64,000 nt of DNA from an archaeon. Lineage in GTDB: Archaea; Nanobdellota; Nanobdellia; Woesearchaeales; GW2011-AR9. How positions within the stretch are numbered: the stretch's first letter is position 1; the number at the start of each line of letters is the position of its first letter. Below are positions 47,687 through 58,009 of this stretch, piece after piece. The position numbers and the translations under genes are program-made. The stretch spans positions 302,452-366,451 of the forward strand of contig JABHSG010000004.1 of NCBI GenBank assembly GCA_018697095.1. Direction: 5' to 3'. The notes beneath the pieces are model-generated. The model saw only the letters and a program-made list of their open reading frames with translations. It did no database searches and was not told the origin of the DNA.

Positions 47687-49705
47687 ATGGCAAAGACAAC
47701 TAAAAAATCAACTAAATCAAATTCTAAGGCTAAAAAATCAAAAGGTAAATCTTCATTAAAAGCCAAGTCACTTACTACAGCAAAAGGCAAAGCACCACTT
47801 CTACCAGTAGGTGCAGTACCTCAGCAAAATCAACTTCCTCCAGAGATGCAAAAAAAACTAAGCGATCTGAAAGCAAAACTCGACAAATTCAAAGAAAAAG
47901 TTGTTGACAAATTTGGTGATTATATTATTGGAATCACTGTTCTTCCACCACCTCAAGCTCCACCAGCAAATGCAGGACAAGCACCAGTAGCAGGACAAAC
48001 TGCAGCAAACACAAAAGCACCTGGTCTTATGGCACCACCACAAGCACCCGGGATTCCTGGCGCACCTGCTAAAAAACCCCTTGGAAAAGACGATGTAGAA
48101 ATTTTAATTCTAGTAGATGATAGTACCAGCAAAAAGATGGGCAAAGACGAACTACACCACAAGTTCTCAAGTATCATTAAAGATATCGCCAAGTCAATTG
48201 ACAAACACCTAATTACTCAGGCACTTTTGTTAACAGACCTTTGGCAAAATTATTACGATGCTAAATACGATTTAAGTAGATTAATTGCAATGGCAGCTCC
48301 TATTTACGATACAGGAATGCTTGCTGCAATTAAAATTTCAGAAATCCACAAAAATATGGTTCTAAGAAAATTCGAAAAATACATCCTGAGTTATGTACTT
48401 GCAGGATCTTTAACCCAAGGACGTAATACCCAAAAATCAGATATTGATGTATGGATTGTAATAGACGACACTGACGTTAAAAAGATGTCAAGGCTCGAAT
48501 TAAAAGAAAAGCTTCGATCAATTATAATTGGTATGGGCGCAGAGGCTGGTCAAATGACTGGTATCACCAACAAACTAAACATCCAGGTCTACATTTTAAC
48601 AGACTTTTGGGATTCATTAAAAGAAGCAAATCCAATAATTTTTACACTGCTCAGAGATGGAATCCCAATGTACGATCGTGGAATTTTCATGCCATGGAAA
48701 CAACTTCTTCGTCTTGGAAAAATTAAACCTAGTAGAGAATCAATTGACATTTTCATGAACTCTGGTGAGCAGATGAAAAAACGTATTCAAACTACTTTCA
48801 AATCTATGGGTATGGAAGATATGTATTACGCAGCATTAACACCAACACAAGCAGCAATTATGCTTTACGGTTTGCCTCCACCAACACCTAATGAAACACC
48901 AGATGTTCTTGAGGAAATCTTTGTCAAAAAAGAAAAAATGCTTGAGAAAAAATGGGTTAATGTCTTAAGGTATAATACCAAAGTTAGAAAAGACTTAGAG
49001 CATGGTGACAAAAAAACAATTACTGGTTCAGAACTTGATAAAATGCTAAAAGATACTGAAGAATATTTAGCACGAATCAAAAAACTCTTTGGACAAATTG
49101 AAGAAATGCATGATAAAAGGTCAGTTCTTAATTTGCATGATGAAACCATCACCATCATAAGAGACATCCTCAAATTAGAAGGAATTCAAAAAGCAAAAGA
49201 ATCTGAAATTGTCAAAATTTTTGAAAACGAATTAATCCATTCAGGAAAAGTACCTCAAAGATACTTAAGAGACCTAAATGAAATAATCAAATGTAAACAA
49301 AAACTAGACAAAGGTAAAATCACTAAAACAGATATCCAAAAAGCTAGGAAAGAATCTGGTGGACTTATCAGATTCCTTGTTGATTATCTGCAACTAAAAC
49401 GTGGACGTAGTCTTGAACGTGCTAAAATTAGAATCAAACATGGTTCCAAGTTCGCCGAGATTACTATGTTAGAGTCAGAAGCCTTCATCATAAGAGACTT
49501 AGACGCACGTGATGGTCAAATAGAAAAAGCCAAAATAAACACTGACGGATCACTTGGCCCTGCTAAAAAATCTAGTATGGAAGAATTTGAAAAAGCAATC
49601 GCTGGTGCTAAACTACCTGGCCGTGTTTTCATCAAAGAACCTATCTTTGAAGACATCAAAAAGCACTTTGGTAAAAATGCAGAAGTATTACTACAAAACT
49701 TCTAA
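47687..49705 (+). CDS. Tandem (pseudo + active) nucleotidyltransferase-domain protein with Lys-rich and Pro/Ala-rich N-terminal segments
   Basis: LAGSLTQGRNTQKSDIDVWIVIDD is a canonical GS...DxD NTase motif, preceded by a related copy KFGDYIIGITVLPPP...DDVEILILVDD without GS. Confidence 0.75.
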   Translation: MAKTTKKSTKSNSKAKKSKGKSSLKAKSLTTAKGKAPLLPVGAVPQQNQLPPEMQKKLSDLKAKLDKFKEKVVDKFGDYIIGITVLPPPQAPPANAGQAPVAGQTAANTKAPGLMAPPQAPGIPGAPAKKPLGKDDVEILILVDDSTSKKMGKDELHHKFSSIIKDIAKSIDKHLITQALLLTDLWQNYYDAKYDLSRLIAMAAPIYDTGMLAAIKISEIHKNMVLRKFEKYILSYVLAGSLTQGRNTQKSDIDVWIVIDDTDVKKMSRLELKEKLRSIIIGMGAEAGQMTGITNKLNIQVYILTDFWDSLKEANPIIFTLLRDGIPMYDRGIFMPWKQLLRLGKIKPSRESIDIFMNSGEQMKKRIQTTFKSMGMEDMYYAALTPTQAAIMLYGLPPPTPNETPDVLEEIFVKKEKMLEKKWVNVLRYNTKVRKDLEHGDKKTITGSELDKMLKDTEEYLARIKKLFGQIEEMHDKRSVLNLHDETITIIRDILKLEGIQKAKESEIVKIFENELIHSGKVPQRYLRDLNEIIKCKQKLDKGKITKTDIQKARKESGGLIRFLVDYLQLKRGRSLERAKIRIKHGSKFAEITMLESEAFIIRDLDARDGQIEKAKINTDGSLGPAKKSSMEEFEKAIAGAKLPGRVFIKEPIFEDIKKHFGKNAEVLLQNF

Positions 49706-49827
49706 TAAAAACAAACCACAAAAAACTTTTTTTATTTTTTCTCAATTTTTCTTTAGGTACCCACAACACTCAAAAATAACCATTTCAAGGCAATTCTTAT
49801 AAACTCAAAATTCATTCTTCATACTGG

Positions 49828-50526
49828 ATGGCAAAGCGTAAGCTAAAAAATAAAGTAGTCAAAAAAACTACTAAAAAATCAAAAGCTAAAAATAAATCTT
49901 CTAAAACTAAGCCAAAGTCCAAATCATCATCAAAGAAACTCACAACAAAAAAAGAACTTCAAATTCTAGAATCAGAAATGAAAACAGTCCTTGGCAGAAC
50001 TCAAAGAATCCAAACAAATCTAAAATCAATCAAAAAACTTGACAAAAAACTCCAAGAAGAAGAATTACAAGAACTCAAAAAACAAAAAGAGATCAAACAA
50101 GAAGAAAAAAAGATAGAAAAACAGCTTCTAAAAGTTGGAAACTTCACATTCAAAAGGCGCCACTTACTAGAACTCATTCGTGGAACTGCAGGAGCATTTT
50201 TAGGGGTTGGCCTTGGAAAATCACTTCTAAGTTTTGAAACTCTCGCACAAACACTTCCTTGGATAAATATAATAGGCATCCTTATTTTCATCTTAGCAGT
50301 ATCAGCTCTTTTAATCTACAAAAACGAACATGATTTCATCAAAAAAGAAGGATTTATTATTGTTCCAAAAAGACTCATATTTCTCTACACTATTGCAATT
50401 GTTATTGAAGTATTATCACTCTATCTTTTCGGTGGCCTCCCAAGTGACCCAAGTGAATTAATCAAATGGTTAATTATCGGTTCATACCCAGCAATGGCAG
50501 GCGCAGTTAGTTTCAGCATGGGTTAA
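49828..50526 (+). CDS. Membrane protein with Lys-rich coiled-coil N-terminus
   Basis: Lys/Ser-rich segment, charged coiled coil, then several TM segments. Confidence 0.55.
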   Translation: MAKRKLKNKVVKKTTKKSKAKNKSSKTKPKSKSSSKKLTTKKELQILESEMKTVLGRTQRIQTNLKSIKKLDKKLQEEELQELKKQKEIKQEEKKIEKQLLKVGNFTFKRRHLLELIRGTAGAFLGVGLGKSLLSFETLAQTLPWINIIGILIFILAVSALLIYKNEHDFIKKEGFIIVPKRLIFLYTIAIVIEVLSLYLFGGLPSDPSELIKWLIIGSYPAMAGAVSFSMG

Positions 50527-50554
50527 GATCCATATAAAGAACACTTCCAAAAAA

Positions 50555-50929
50555 TCAAGCAGCTAAACTATCAAGAAAATATTTAAGGGCATTATCAACT
50601 GTATCATCAACCATCTCTTGAAAGTCACCTTCGTCTTGTTCATAAAAAAAAGGATCAGCATATTGTTCAACATGACGAAAATCACCTGCTGCTGATTCTA
50701 CAACAATTACTGGTAAATCAACATTATTTCTTCTAGCTGCTTCTCTTCTATTATGACCATCTAATAAAACATAATCCCCTAAATGTTTATATCTCCTAGG
50801 TAATTCAAAAACAGGAGCTGGAGCTAAGTTTCCCAACCTACCATCTTTTGCAATTTTTTCTAAACCAAGGTTTGTTCTTTGATGTTCCCAAATAAGTACC
50901 TTATTTGGATTTACATTTTGCTGATACAT
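50555..50929 (-). CDS. ParB/sulfiredoxin-like N-terminal domain protein
   Basis: GDYVLLDGHNRREAARRNNVDLPVIVVE: ParB-like DGHNRREAA motif. Confidence 0.7.
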   Translation of the reverse strand: MYQQNVNPNKVLIWEHQRTNLGLEKIAKDGRLGNLAPAPVFELPRRYKHLGDYVLLDGHNRREAARRNNVDLPVIVVESAAGDFRHVEQYADPFFYEQDEGDFQEMVDDTVDNALKYFLDSLAA

Positions 50930-50981
50930 AAGCTGTTAAAAGACGTATTACTTTATAAATTGTCTTGAAATTAACTACTTG

Positions 50982-51908
50982 TTAGTGATGATCTGCTTGT
51001 CTCTTATCAATCACATAGAACATTTCATTTTTAGTTTCAAACTTCTCCCACACATAACCTAATCGCTCACTCATGATCTCAACCCAACGACGCTGTGGAT
51101 ACTTCATAGGCAAACCAGTACGAGTAACTGTTGGAAATGATAACACAACAAATTGCGCAGAAACAGCTACTACAACATTCTCGGTATTCTTATGACCTTT
51201 GCCTTTGTCTAAATGGTCAGTCACTTTAAACATTAAACAAACATCTGACTCAGGCAACGAAGATACTAAAGAAACATCAAGTAAATCCAAAAGTCCTGAT
51301 TCTCCAGCAAATCCATCTACTGTTTTAGAAAGTCCAGTATAAAATTTATTCAAAACATCTTGTTCAGAGACATTAATATCATACGAGTTAAATTCAATCT
51401 TGCCTAATTGTTTCTTATCAAGACCAATTAAACTAAATGGATTAAACCCACAACCAAGATCTAAAAACCTTACTTTTTTCAAATCAGATAAATAACACAA
51501 ACCCCATATCTGTTTCCACACAAACCCATAATCAGAAGCTCTTTCTTTACTGGACGTATGCATTGACAAAACTTCCAAAGCTTTCTTCTTCAAAGAAGCA
51601 AAACTCTTAGCAGAACTAAGTTCACTAACCATTTTGTCATAATCCCTATCTCCTTCAGAAAACAATCCATGATAACGCCGCAAATTCTTACGTACACTTG
51701 AAACAACTCGCTTAAATTCGCTACTTCTACTATTTACGCCACCTTTACCTAATCCCTTCTTCAAGTAGCGCAAAGCCTTTGGGTCTCGCTTCAAAAACTC
51801 CTTAAGTTCCTTAATTGCAAACGAAGCATCTACTGAGTTTAGCTCCTTCTTTTTTAGTACAGCATCAACTACTAATACCACTACTTCATTAGACACACTA
51901 GGACCCAT
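50982..51908 (-). CDS. FmrO/Rmt-like 16S rRNA methyltransferase family protein
   Basis: FLDLGCGFNPFSLIGL...CLMFKVTDHLDKGKG...VVLSFPTVTRTGLPMKYPQRRWVEIMSERLGYVWEKFETKNEMFYVI. Confidence 0.6.
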   Translation of the reverse strand: MGPSVSNEVVVLVVDAVLKKKELNSVDASFAIKELKEFLKRDPKALRYLKKGLGKGGVNSRSSEFKRVVSSVRKNLRRYHGLFSEGDRDYDKMVSELSSAKSFASLKKKALEVLSMHTSSKERASDYGFVWKQIWGLCYLSDLKKVRFLDLGCGFNPFSLIGLDKKQLGKIEFNSYDINVSEQDVLNKFYTGLSKTVDGFAGESGLLDLLDVSLVSSLPESDVCLMFKVTDHLDKGKGHKNTENVVVAVSAQFVVLSFPTVTRTGLPMKYPQRRWVEIMSERLGYVWEKFETKNEMFYVIDKRQADHH

Positions 51909-51988
51909 ACAAATTAAAAAACAACCAAGCAAATAAACTTTACTACTATTTTGAAAAGCTTTTTAACCTTAAAGCATTAAACAAATCC

Positions 51989-52657
51989 ATGAAAGATAAT
52001 TCCGCTAAAGACTTTGCCAAAAAAGCTTGGCACTTTATTTGGCATAGTGATTCACCATGGAGTTGGATTGCTAACATCTTAATTGCATTCGTTTTAATCA
52101 AATTCATTTTTTATCCAGTTCTTGGAGCAGTTCTAGGAACACCATTCCCAGTAGTAGCAGTTGTATCAGAAAGCATGGAACATGGACTTCACAATGGAGA
52201 AATTTGTGGGCAAGACTTCGATTCCTTTCCAAAAAATTTTGACAGCTATTGGAATGTCTGCGGTCCATGGTACGAAAACAATGACAACCTAGAAAGCCCC
52301 ATAGCAAAAGAAGATTTCAAAAAATTCAAATTCAAAAACGGTTTCAATAAAGGAGACATCATGGTACTTTGGAGAGCTAACTCAAATAACCTTGATGTGG
52401 GAGACGTACTTGTTTTCAAAGGCCCAGGTGGCCAACCAATCATCCATAGAGTCGTAAAGGTCTCGCAAGAAGACAACTCTTACTTCTACCAAACAAAAGG
52501 TGACCACAACAGCGATACCTTCGGAGGATTCCTAGGTGAAGATAGTATTAGTGAAGATCGTATCTACGGCCAAGCAATTTTAAGAATTCCATTTCTTGGT
52601 TGGATCAAAGTAGGTTTTGCCAACTTCCTAAGCCTCTTTGGCATCACAGTTTCTTAG
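51989..52657 (+). CDS. Archaeal-type signal peptidase I
   Basis: VVAVVSESMEHGLHNG, GDVLVFKGPGGQPIIHRVVKV, TKGDHNSDT. Confidence 0.92.
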   Translation: MKDNSAKDFAKKAWHFIWHSDSPWSWIANILIAFVLIKFIFYPVLGAVLGTPFPVVAVVSESMEHGLHNGEICGQDFDSFPKNFDSYWNVCGPWYENNDNLESPIAKEDFKKFKFKNGFNKGDIMVLWRANSNNLDVGDVLVFKGPGGQPIIHRVVKVSQEDNSYFYQTKGDHNSDTFGGFLGEDSISEDRIYGQAILRIPFLGWIKVGFANFLSLFGITVS

Positions 52658-52670
52658 TGACTAGAAACTG
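52647..52670. repeat. Hairpin CAGTTTCT-TAGTGACT-AGAAACTG overlapping the signal peptidase stop codon
   Basis: Perfect 8-bp arms; followed by T-rich sequence, so possibly a terminator or mRNA 3' structure. Confidence 0.5.
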
Positions 52671-52709
52671 GTATAAGTTTTTTTAAAGTAGCTTCACTTT
52701 AAACAACTC

Positions 52710-53006
52710 ATGCCAAAACGCCACATCAAAATCCAGCAACTTGTACATCAAAGCAATTACTACAAATTCGAAATCAATCGTATCAATTTCAAATACTTTG
52801 GAACTTTAGCAATCAGCACCATCATCGCAATCCCTAGCATCATTTTAATTCCAGAACTTACATACAAAAGCCTAATTGCAGTAATGTTCATAATCATATT
52901 CTCAAGTATCACTGCTTGGTACATCATAGAATCAAAACAAGCAAACAAAAAGATAAAACATATCAGTAAATTAGTACATGACACTTATGAAAGTTTACTA
53001 GAATAA
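52710..53006 (+). CDS. Small membrane protein
   Basis: 98 aa with two hydrophobic segments. Confidence 0.5.
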   Translation: MPKRHIKIQQLVHQSNYYKFEINRINFKYFGTLAISTIIAIPSIILIPELTYKSLIAVMFIIIFSSITAWYIIESKQANKKIKHISKLVHDTYESLLE

Positions 53007-53042
53007 AAAGTAAAATAAAAAATTAAAAAATAATTCTAACCC

Positions 53043-54425
53043 CTAGTTACTAGGAATATACGGGTTTCCGCCACTTGTACTGGTACGTGGTCCAGAAGAA
53101 GATGAACTTCTTGAGTAACCTTTGTTACGAGCTTGCCCATGACTTCTTGAAGCACCACTACTTTTTCTGCGATCATTACTTGATCCGCCATGACGTCCGC
53201 CACCTCGAGATCCTCCCGGTCCGCCTGAGCGTCCACGGCCTCCGCCATTTCGAGAGTTTCTTCCACCAAATCCGCGATCGTTATCTCCTTTCCAAGAGAT
53301 TACAACTCTTTCAGTTCGTGGGGTGTCTCGGTGCTCAATTTCTACATCATTATCACGTAAAACTTTTTGAAAGTTCTCGTGGTCACGAGATGTTAAAATA
53401 TTAATTGCTTTTCCTTCCTGGCCAGCACGTGCAGTTCGTCCAACTCTGTGTACGTATTGCTTACTGTCTTTAGGGATATCGTAATTAAAAACATGAGATA
53501 CTTCATCTACATGAATTCCACGTCCAGCTACATCAGTACAAACAAGCACATTCACTCTGGTTTTTTCATCTGCAAATTTATCAAGCATAAATTGCCTTTT
53601 TTTCTGAGTAAGTCCACCATGAATCGCTGCAGATTTAAATCCTAAGTCTTTAAGGTTGTTAGCTACAAAATCAACATTACGACGAGTGTTACAAAAAATC
53701 ATTACAAGGCTTCCTTTTTCCTCACGAAGTAAGTGTACAAGTAAACTAAATTTGTTACGATCTTCAGTATCATAATATACTTGAGTCAATTTTGAAGAGT
53801 CAACATAACTTTCTACTTCAACAGAACTATAAGTTGGAATATACCTTGTTACAATTTTGTGTACAGCTTCAGTAACAGTTGCACTAAATAATAGTGTTTG
53901 TTCACGATTTTTACACTGTTCTAAAATTGTAGAAACATCATCAATAAAACCCATATCAAACATGATATCTGCTTCATCCAAAGCTACAATACGCACATGG
54001 CTCAAATTAATTGTTCGGCTACGAATATGATCAAGTAAACGTCCAGGTGTTGCCACAACAATTTCACTACGCTTCAAGTTATGAATCTGTGGATTCATAG
54101 AAACACCACCATAAATAGAGCATGCTCTTAGGCCTTTATATTTACTATAATCATTAATAGCATCTTTAACTTGCTCAGCAAGTTCTCGTGTTGGTGTCAA
54201 AACTAATGATTGAATACCTTTACCTTTTACAGCTCTCTCAATCATTCCTGCTCCAAAAGCAAGTGTTTTTCCTGAACCAGTTTTTGATCCAGCTACTACA
54301 TTTTTCCCAGCTAAGATAAGCGGGATTGCTCTTTCTTGTACTTCAGAAGGTTCACTAAAACCTAAATCTCTAATGGACTTTAATACATCATGGCTTAGTC
54401 CTAAAGCCTCAAATTTACTTGTCAT
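53043..54425 (-). CDS. DEAD-box RNA helicase with Gly/Arg/Ser-rich C-terminal tail
   Basis: AGSKTGSGKT, TPTRELAEQ, LDEADIMFD, SATV, HRVGRTARAGQ motifs; RGG-like tail. Confidence 0.95.
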   Translation of the reverse strand: MTSKFEALGLSHDVLKSIRDLGFSEPSEVQERAIPLILAGKNVVAGSKTGSGKTLAFGAGMIERAVKGKGIQSLVLTPTRELAEQVKDAINDYSKYKGLRACSIYGGVSMNPQIHNLKRSEIVVATPGRLLDHIRSRTINLSHVRIVALDEADIMFDMGFIDDVSTILEQCKNREQTLLFSATVTEAVHKIVTRYIPTYSSVEVESYVDSSKLTQVYYDTEDRNKFSLLVHLLREEKGSLVMIFCNTRRNVDFVANNLKDLGFKSAAIHGGLTQKKRQFMLDKFADEKTRVNVLVCTDVAGRGIHVDEVSHVFNYDIPKDSKQYVHRVGRTARAGQEGKAINILTSRDHENFQKVLRDNDVEIEHRDTPRTERVVISWKGDNDRGFGGRNSRNGGGRGRSGGPGGSRGGGRHGGSSNDRRKSSGASRSHGQARNKGYSRSSSSSGPRTSTSGGNPYIPSN

Positions 54426-54782
54426 TTTGTTTTATTTCTCCTAAATAGAATCTACAGATTACTTAATTTAACAACAAAGCAAAAAGCCAAGTATCAAATA
54501 TGCAAATGTGACCTACTTATTATTTTTTCAGAAAAAGCCCGCTAAGCGAAATTTAAAATTACCAAATTTGTTTAATTTTATTCAAACAGTAATCTTCTCA
54601 ATATGACCTACGCACCAAGAACAATTATTGTTATTAGCGCGCTGCAGTCTTTATCTGTTAAGCTTAAAAAGACCAGGCCATTTATAAAGCTATCACCTGA
54701 AACAAAGATTTTTACACAAAGCATTAAAAGTAATAAAAAACCAGAATGAGCATATAATAAAACATAAACAGAGGTTAATACT

Positions 54783-55298
54783 ATGAACTATCTAAAAGAC
54801 ATCAAACCAGGATCAATTGACAAAATGAATGTAATCATCGAAATCCCAGAAGGATCCAAAAACAAATACGAATATGATAAAGAAAACAATGTTTTCGCAC
54901 TAGACCGTCCACTTAATTCAAAGTTTGGTTACCCTTATGATTATGGATTTGTCCCACAAACTCACTGCGAAGATGGTGACCCACTTGACGCTTTTGTGAT
55001 CATGCGAACCCCTACTTTCCCTGGATGCCTAGTTCCAAGTAGAGCTATTGGAGTTATGATTATGGAAGATGGTGGAGAACAAGATGACAAATTGATTTGT
55101 GTTCCTGCTAAAGACAAATATTACAACAACATCAAAGACCTAAAGGATTTACCAAAACAAATGCTTGATGAGATTAAACACTTTTTAGAACATTACAAAG
55201 ATGTTAAAGGTGGAAAAGTTACAATCACAAGTGTCGAAGGTAAACAAAAAGCCAGTGAAGTCTTTGAAGGCTCAATTAAAATGTACAAAGATCTCTAA
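54783..55298 (+). CDS. ppa: Inorganic pyrophosphatase
   Basis: NKYEYDKENNVFALDRPL, YPYDYGFVPQTHCEDGDPLDAFVI. Confidence 0.95.
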   Translation: MNYLKDIKPGSIDKMNVIIEIPEGSKNKYEYDKENNVFALDRPLNSKFGYPYDYGFVPQTHCEDGDPLDAFVIMRTPTFPGCLVPSRAIGVMIMEDGGEQDDKLICVPAKDKYYNNIKDLKDLPKQMLDEIKHFLEHYKDVKGGKVTITSVEGKQKASEVFEGSIKMYKDL

Positions 55299-55362
55299 GA
55301 ACACAAAAAACAGCATTTGTTTTTATTTTTTCTTCTTTTAGTTATCTTCCTTACTTCAAAAT

Positions 55363-55956
55363 TTATCCAGAACTTCTTCTAAACTGACTTAGATCTAAAT
55401 TTTTCAAAAATTCATCTGCCAAAAAAGCGTTACTTCCAAGGCTTTGATAAGCCCAATCAACTCTTTGTTTATTACTTTTCTTAAATCCATAAGCTGGTTC
55501 CCAAAGAAGTGCAGTACCAAACAAAAATGCTAAAGCCGGATGAACCGCAACAAGCCCAGCTGTCCCAACTAAACCTAAAACACCAATCTTTCTCACTTTT
55601 GTTTGTAAATCCTTTTGATTTTTTGTAGTATAATCCCAATTCAAAAGTGGAACTCCAACACCAACTTTGTTTAAATCTCCTACCAGCCCACTAATTCCAG
55701 CATCATATCCATTATCAATTTTTATTCTATCAAAAGTATCAATTCGTCCTAAAGACAAAATTCTATCCCTATAGCCAATAACCCGACCCATAAAAGAACC
55801 ATCTCCTTCCACAACTGACCTAACAAAATTATCCTGTTCAATATACTTACAAATAGCATCCCCTAAAAGCGCAGCCCTATCTAGTGTAGAGTCCAAAGAA
55901 ACAAACTTATCATAAGATCCAACTAATTCAGCAACAGATCCTCGTATTACAACCAT
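55363..55956 (-). CDS. Hypothetical protein with a hydrophobic segment
   Basis: 197-aa ORF. Confidence 0.45.
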   Translation of the reverse strand: MVVIRGSVAELVGSYDKFVSLDSTLDRAALLGDAICKYIEQDNFVRSVVEGDGSFMGRVIGYRDRILSLGRIDTFDRIKIDNGYDAGISGLVGDLNKVGVGVPLLNWDYTTKNQKDLQTKVRKIGVLGLVGTAGLVAVHPALAFLFGTALLWEPAYGFKKSNKQRVDWAYQSLGSNAFLADEFLKNLDLSQFRRSSG

Positions 55957-56134
55957 ACAATTTCAGCAAAATCCCCTTTTTTATATCTTATGACCTAAAA
56001 GAACTAAAATTCCACCACGTAAGATATATAAAGCAAAAGCTTCCCAAGAGACTCGTTACAAAGGGACTTTATGGAAGTGATGCTCCAAAATCCCGATAGC
56101 TTCAAACAAATAATGTAACAAAGGTGAATATAAA

Positions 56135-56839
56135 TTGGCAAAACAAACAGTAGATGTACTAATTGAAGGTGGAAAAGCAACTGCAGCTCCACCACTTGGA
56201 CCAGCGCTTGGTCCTACAGGAGTTAATATCGGACAAGTAGTGGCTGATATTAACAAAAAAACAGCTGACTTTAAAGGAATGAAAGTTCCAGTAAAAGTTA
56301 TCGTAGACACAGATTCAAAAACCTACGAGATTGAAGTTGGAACTCCCCCTGCAGCACAGTTAATTAAAACTGAAGCTGGTGTAAAATCAGGAGCTTCTAA
56401 CCCATTAACAGAAAAAGTTGCAGATCTAAAAATTGAACAGATCATCAAAATTTCTAACATGAAACAAGATTCACTTCTTGGTGCAAGTACCAAAGCAAGA
56501 GTAAGAGAAATTGCAGGAACTTGTCAAAGTATGGGGATGATGATTGAAGGAATGTCAGCAGCTGACGCTCTAAAAGAGATCAAAGCTGGAAAATTCGATG
56601 ATAAAATTAATTCAGGTAAGACTGAATTAACTGCTGAGGAACTTAAAGTTCTTAAAGAAGAAAAACAAAAACTTCAAGAAGAGTTAAAGGCTAATCGGGA
56701 TAAATACATGGAAATCGGGCAGAAAATTCTTCAAGAGATGGAAGGAAAAGATGCTAAGAAGATTCGTGCTAAATTAACCGAAGCAGAAGTTCCAGTAACA
56801 ATTCAAAACGAATTAATTCCACCAGAGAAAAAGAAGTAA
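56135..56839 (+). CDS. rpl11: 50S ribosomal protein L11 with C-terminal charged extension (TTG start)
   Basis: VLIEGGKATAAPPLGPALGPTGVNIGQVVADINKKTADFKGMKVPVKV; AGGTGA upstream of the TTG. Confidence 0.95.
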   Translation: MAKQTVDVLIEGGKATAAPPLGPALGPTGVNIGQVVADINKKTADFKGMKVPVKVIVDTDSKTYEIEVGTPPAAQLIKTEAGVKSGASNPLTEKVADLKIEQIIKISNMKQDSLLGASTKARVREIAGTCQSMGMMIEGMSAADALKEIKAGKFDDKINSGKTELTAEELKVLKEEKQKLQEELKANRDKYMEIGQKILQEMEGKDAKKIRAKLTEAEVPVTIQNELIPPEKKK

Positions 56840-56999
56840 ACTTCTTAATTTTTTTATTTTATTTTTTTTCAATTTTTATTTCTTTAAAACAAATTATTCT
56901 ACATAACAAACTAATTTTTTAAATCAAAAAACTATTTCCATAAAGAAGGATTATATCTTAAATATCCATCAATGTTAATAACTATTTCTCCATTAACAA

Positions 57000-57935
57000 C
57001 TAATCAGAAAAATAACCACTATTTTGTGCACCTACAGAAATCAAAAAATCAGTCGCAGGAAAATCAGCAAGTGTTTGACCAGAGATCATTTGATCTGGTC
57101 CACCACCAAAAGTATAATCTCCACTTTCCAATTCTGAACTAACATAACAAGGGGTTAAAAGCGCTGCCTCGCCAGATAAACCAACCGTACATAAACGAAC
57201 TTCTTCTCCATCAGCAAGTGCAACATTAGAAGCCAGTTCAGCTAGATATCCTTGATCAACAGGTTCAGAACTATTTGATGAATAGATTCCACCAAATTTA
57301 CGATTAGCAACATTAAAATTTTCCCAAAGTGCGTCAACACCACCTGTCTCAAGCAGATTAAGATTATAACCTAAATCAGTCATAAAAAGACGAGTGATTC
57401 CGTCACCTGAATTATAAACAATTCCAATTGCAGGATTATCCACATCCATAACATTAACATCTAGAACAGCTGTTGAACCATTAAAAGCTTTAAAGTAAGT
57501 ATTTTCTCCATCAGTCACACCAAAAACAGGTCCTCCACTATAAGAGTCAGTAAAACATGCATTATACTCTCCTAAACTAAGACACTCGCCACCTAATCCA
57601 GCAACAGTATCAGGCATTCCTCTTTCACCTGAAAGCAAAAAAACATCAATTCGATCTTGCGGATCTGGACCACCATTATGCCAACGTCCAGCCGGAGTTA
57701 AATCTGCTGCAGCAATAACATTTTCTAACGGTACATAACCAGTATCAAAAGCTTCTATGTTTTGATCATCTGTTCCAACTTCAGAAGTGTCTCCCTCAGA
57801 AAAAGAAGAAGAAGAAGAAGAACCACCAATTAAAAAAAAATCATTATCTGGAGCACAACCAACACTTGCTGATAACAAAATCCCAGCAAGTCCAACAAGT
57901 CCAGATCGATTCATAGTACTACTAGAAAAACACAT
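57000..57935 (-). CDS. Lipoprotein-like secreted protein (paralogue of the next gene)
   Basis: N-terminus RSGLVGLAGILLSASVGCAPDN (lipobox-like), acidic extracellular region. Confidence 0.6.
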   Translation of the reverse strand: MCFSSSTMNRSGLVGLAGILLSASVGCAPDNDFFLIGGSSSSSSFSEGDTSEVGTDDQNIEAFDTGYVPLENVIAAADLTPAGRWHNGGPDPQDRIDVFLLSGERGMPDTVAGLGGECLSLGEYNACFTDSYSGGPVFGVTDGENTYFKAFNGSTAVLDVNVMDVDNPAIGIVYNSGDGITRLFMTDLGYNLNLLETGGVDALWENFNVANRKFGGIYSSNSSEPVDQGYLAELASNVALADGEEVRLCTVGLSGEAALLTPCYVSSELESGDYTFGGGPDQMISGQTLADFPATDFLISVGAQNSGYFSD

Positions 57936-58009
57936 TTCTATATTAATACTTCCTTATATCAACTACAAAAAAATAACTCAAATTCAGTGAAAAAGGATTA
58001 TCCTAAAAT

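Noticed and set aside
47858-48204. Cys/Trp-rich antisense ORFs in the nucleotidyltransferase gene
   Set aside because: Artefact of the Pro/Ala-rich coding strand read backwards.
53036-53269. Small minus-strand ORF overlapping the DEAD helicase C-terminus
   Set aside because: Alternative frame of the RGG-rich tail.
54603-54746. Short ORF MTYAPRTIIVISALQSLSVKLKKTRPFIKL... upstream of ppa
   Set aside because: Only 47 codons, no ribosome-binding signal or family resemblance seen; could be chance in a regulatory region.
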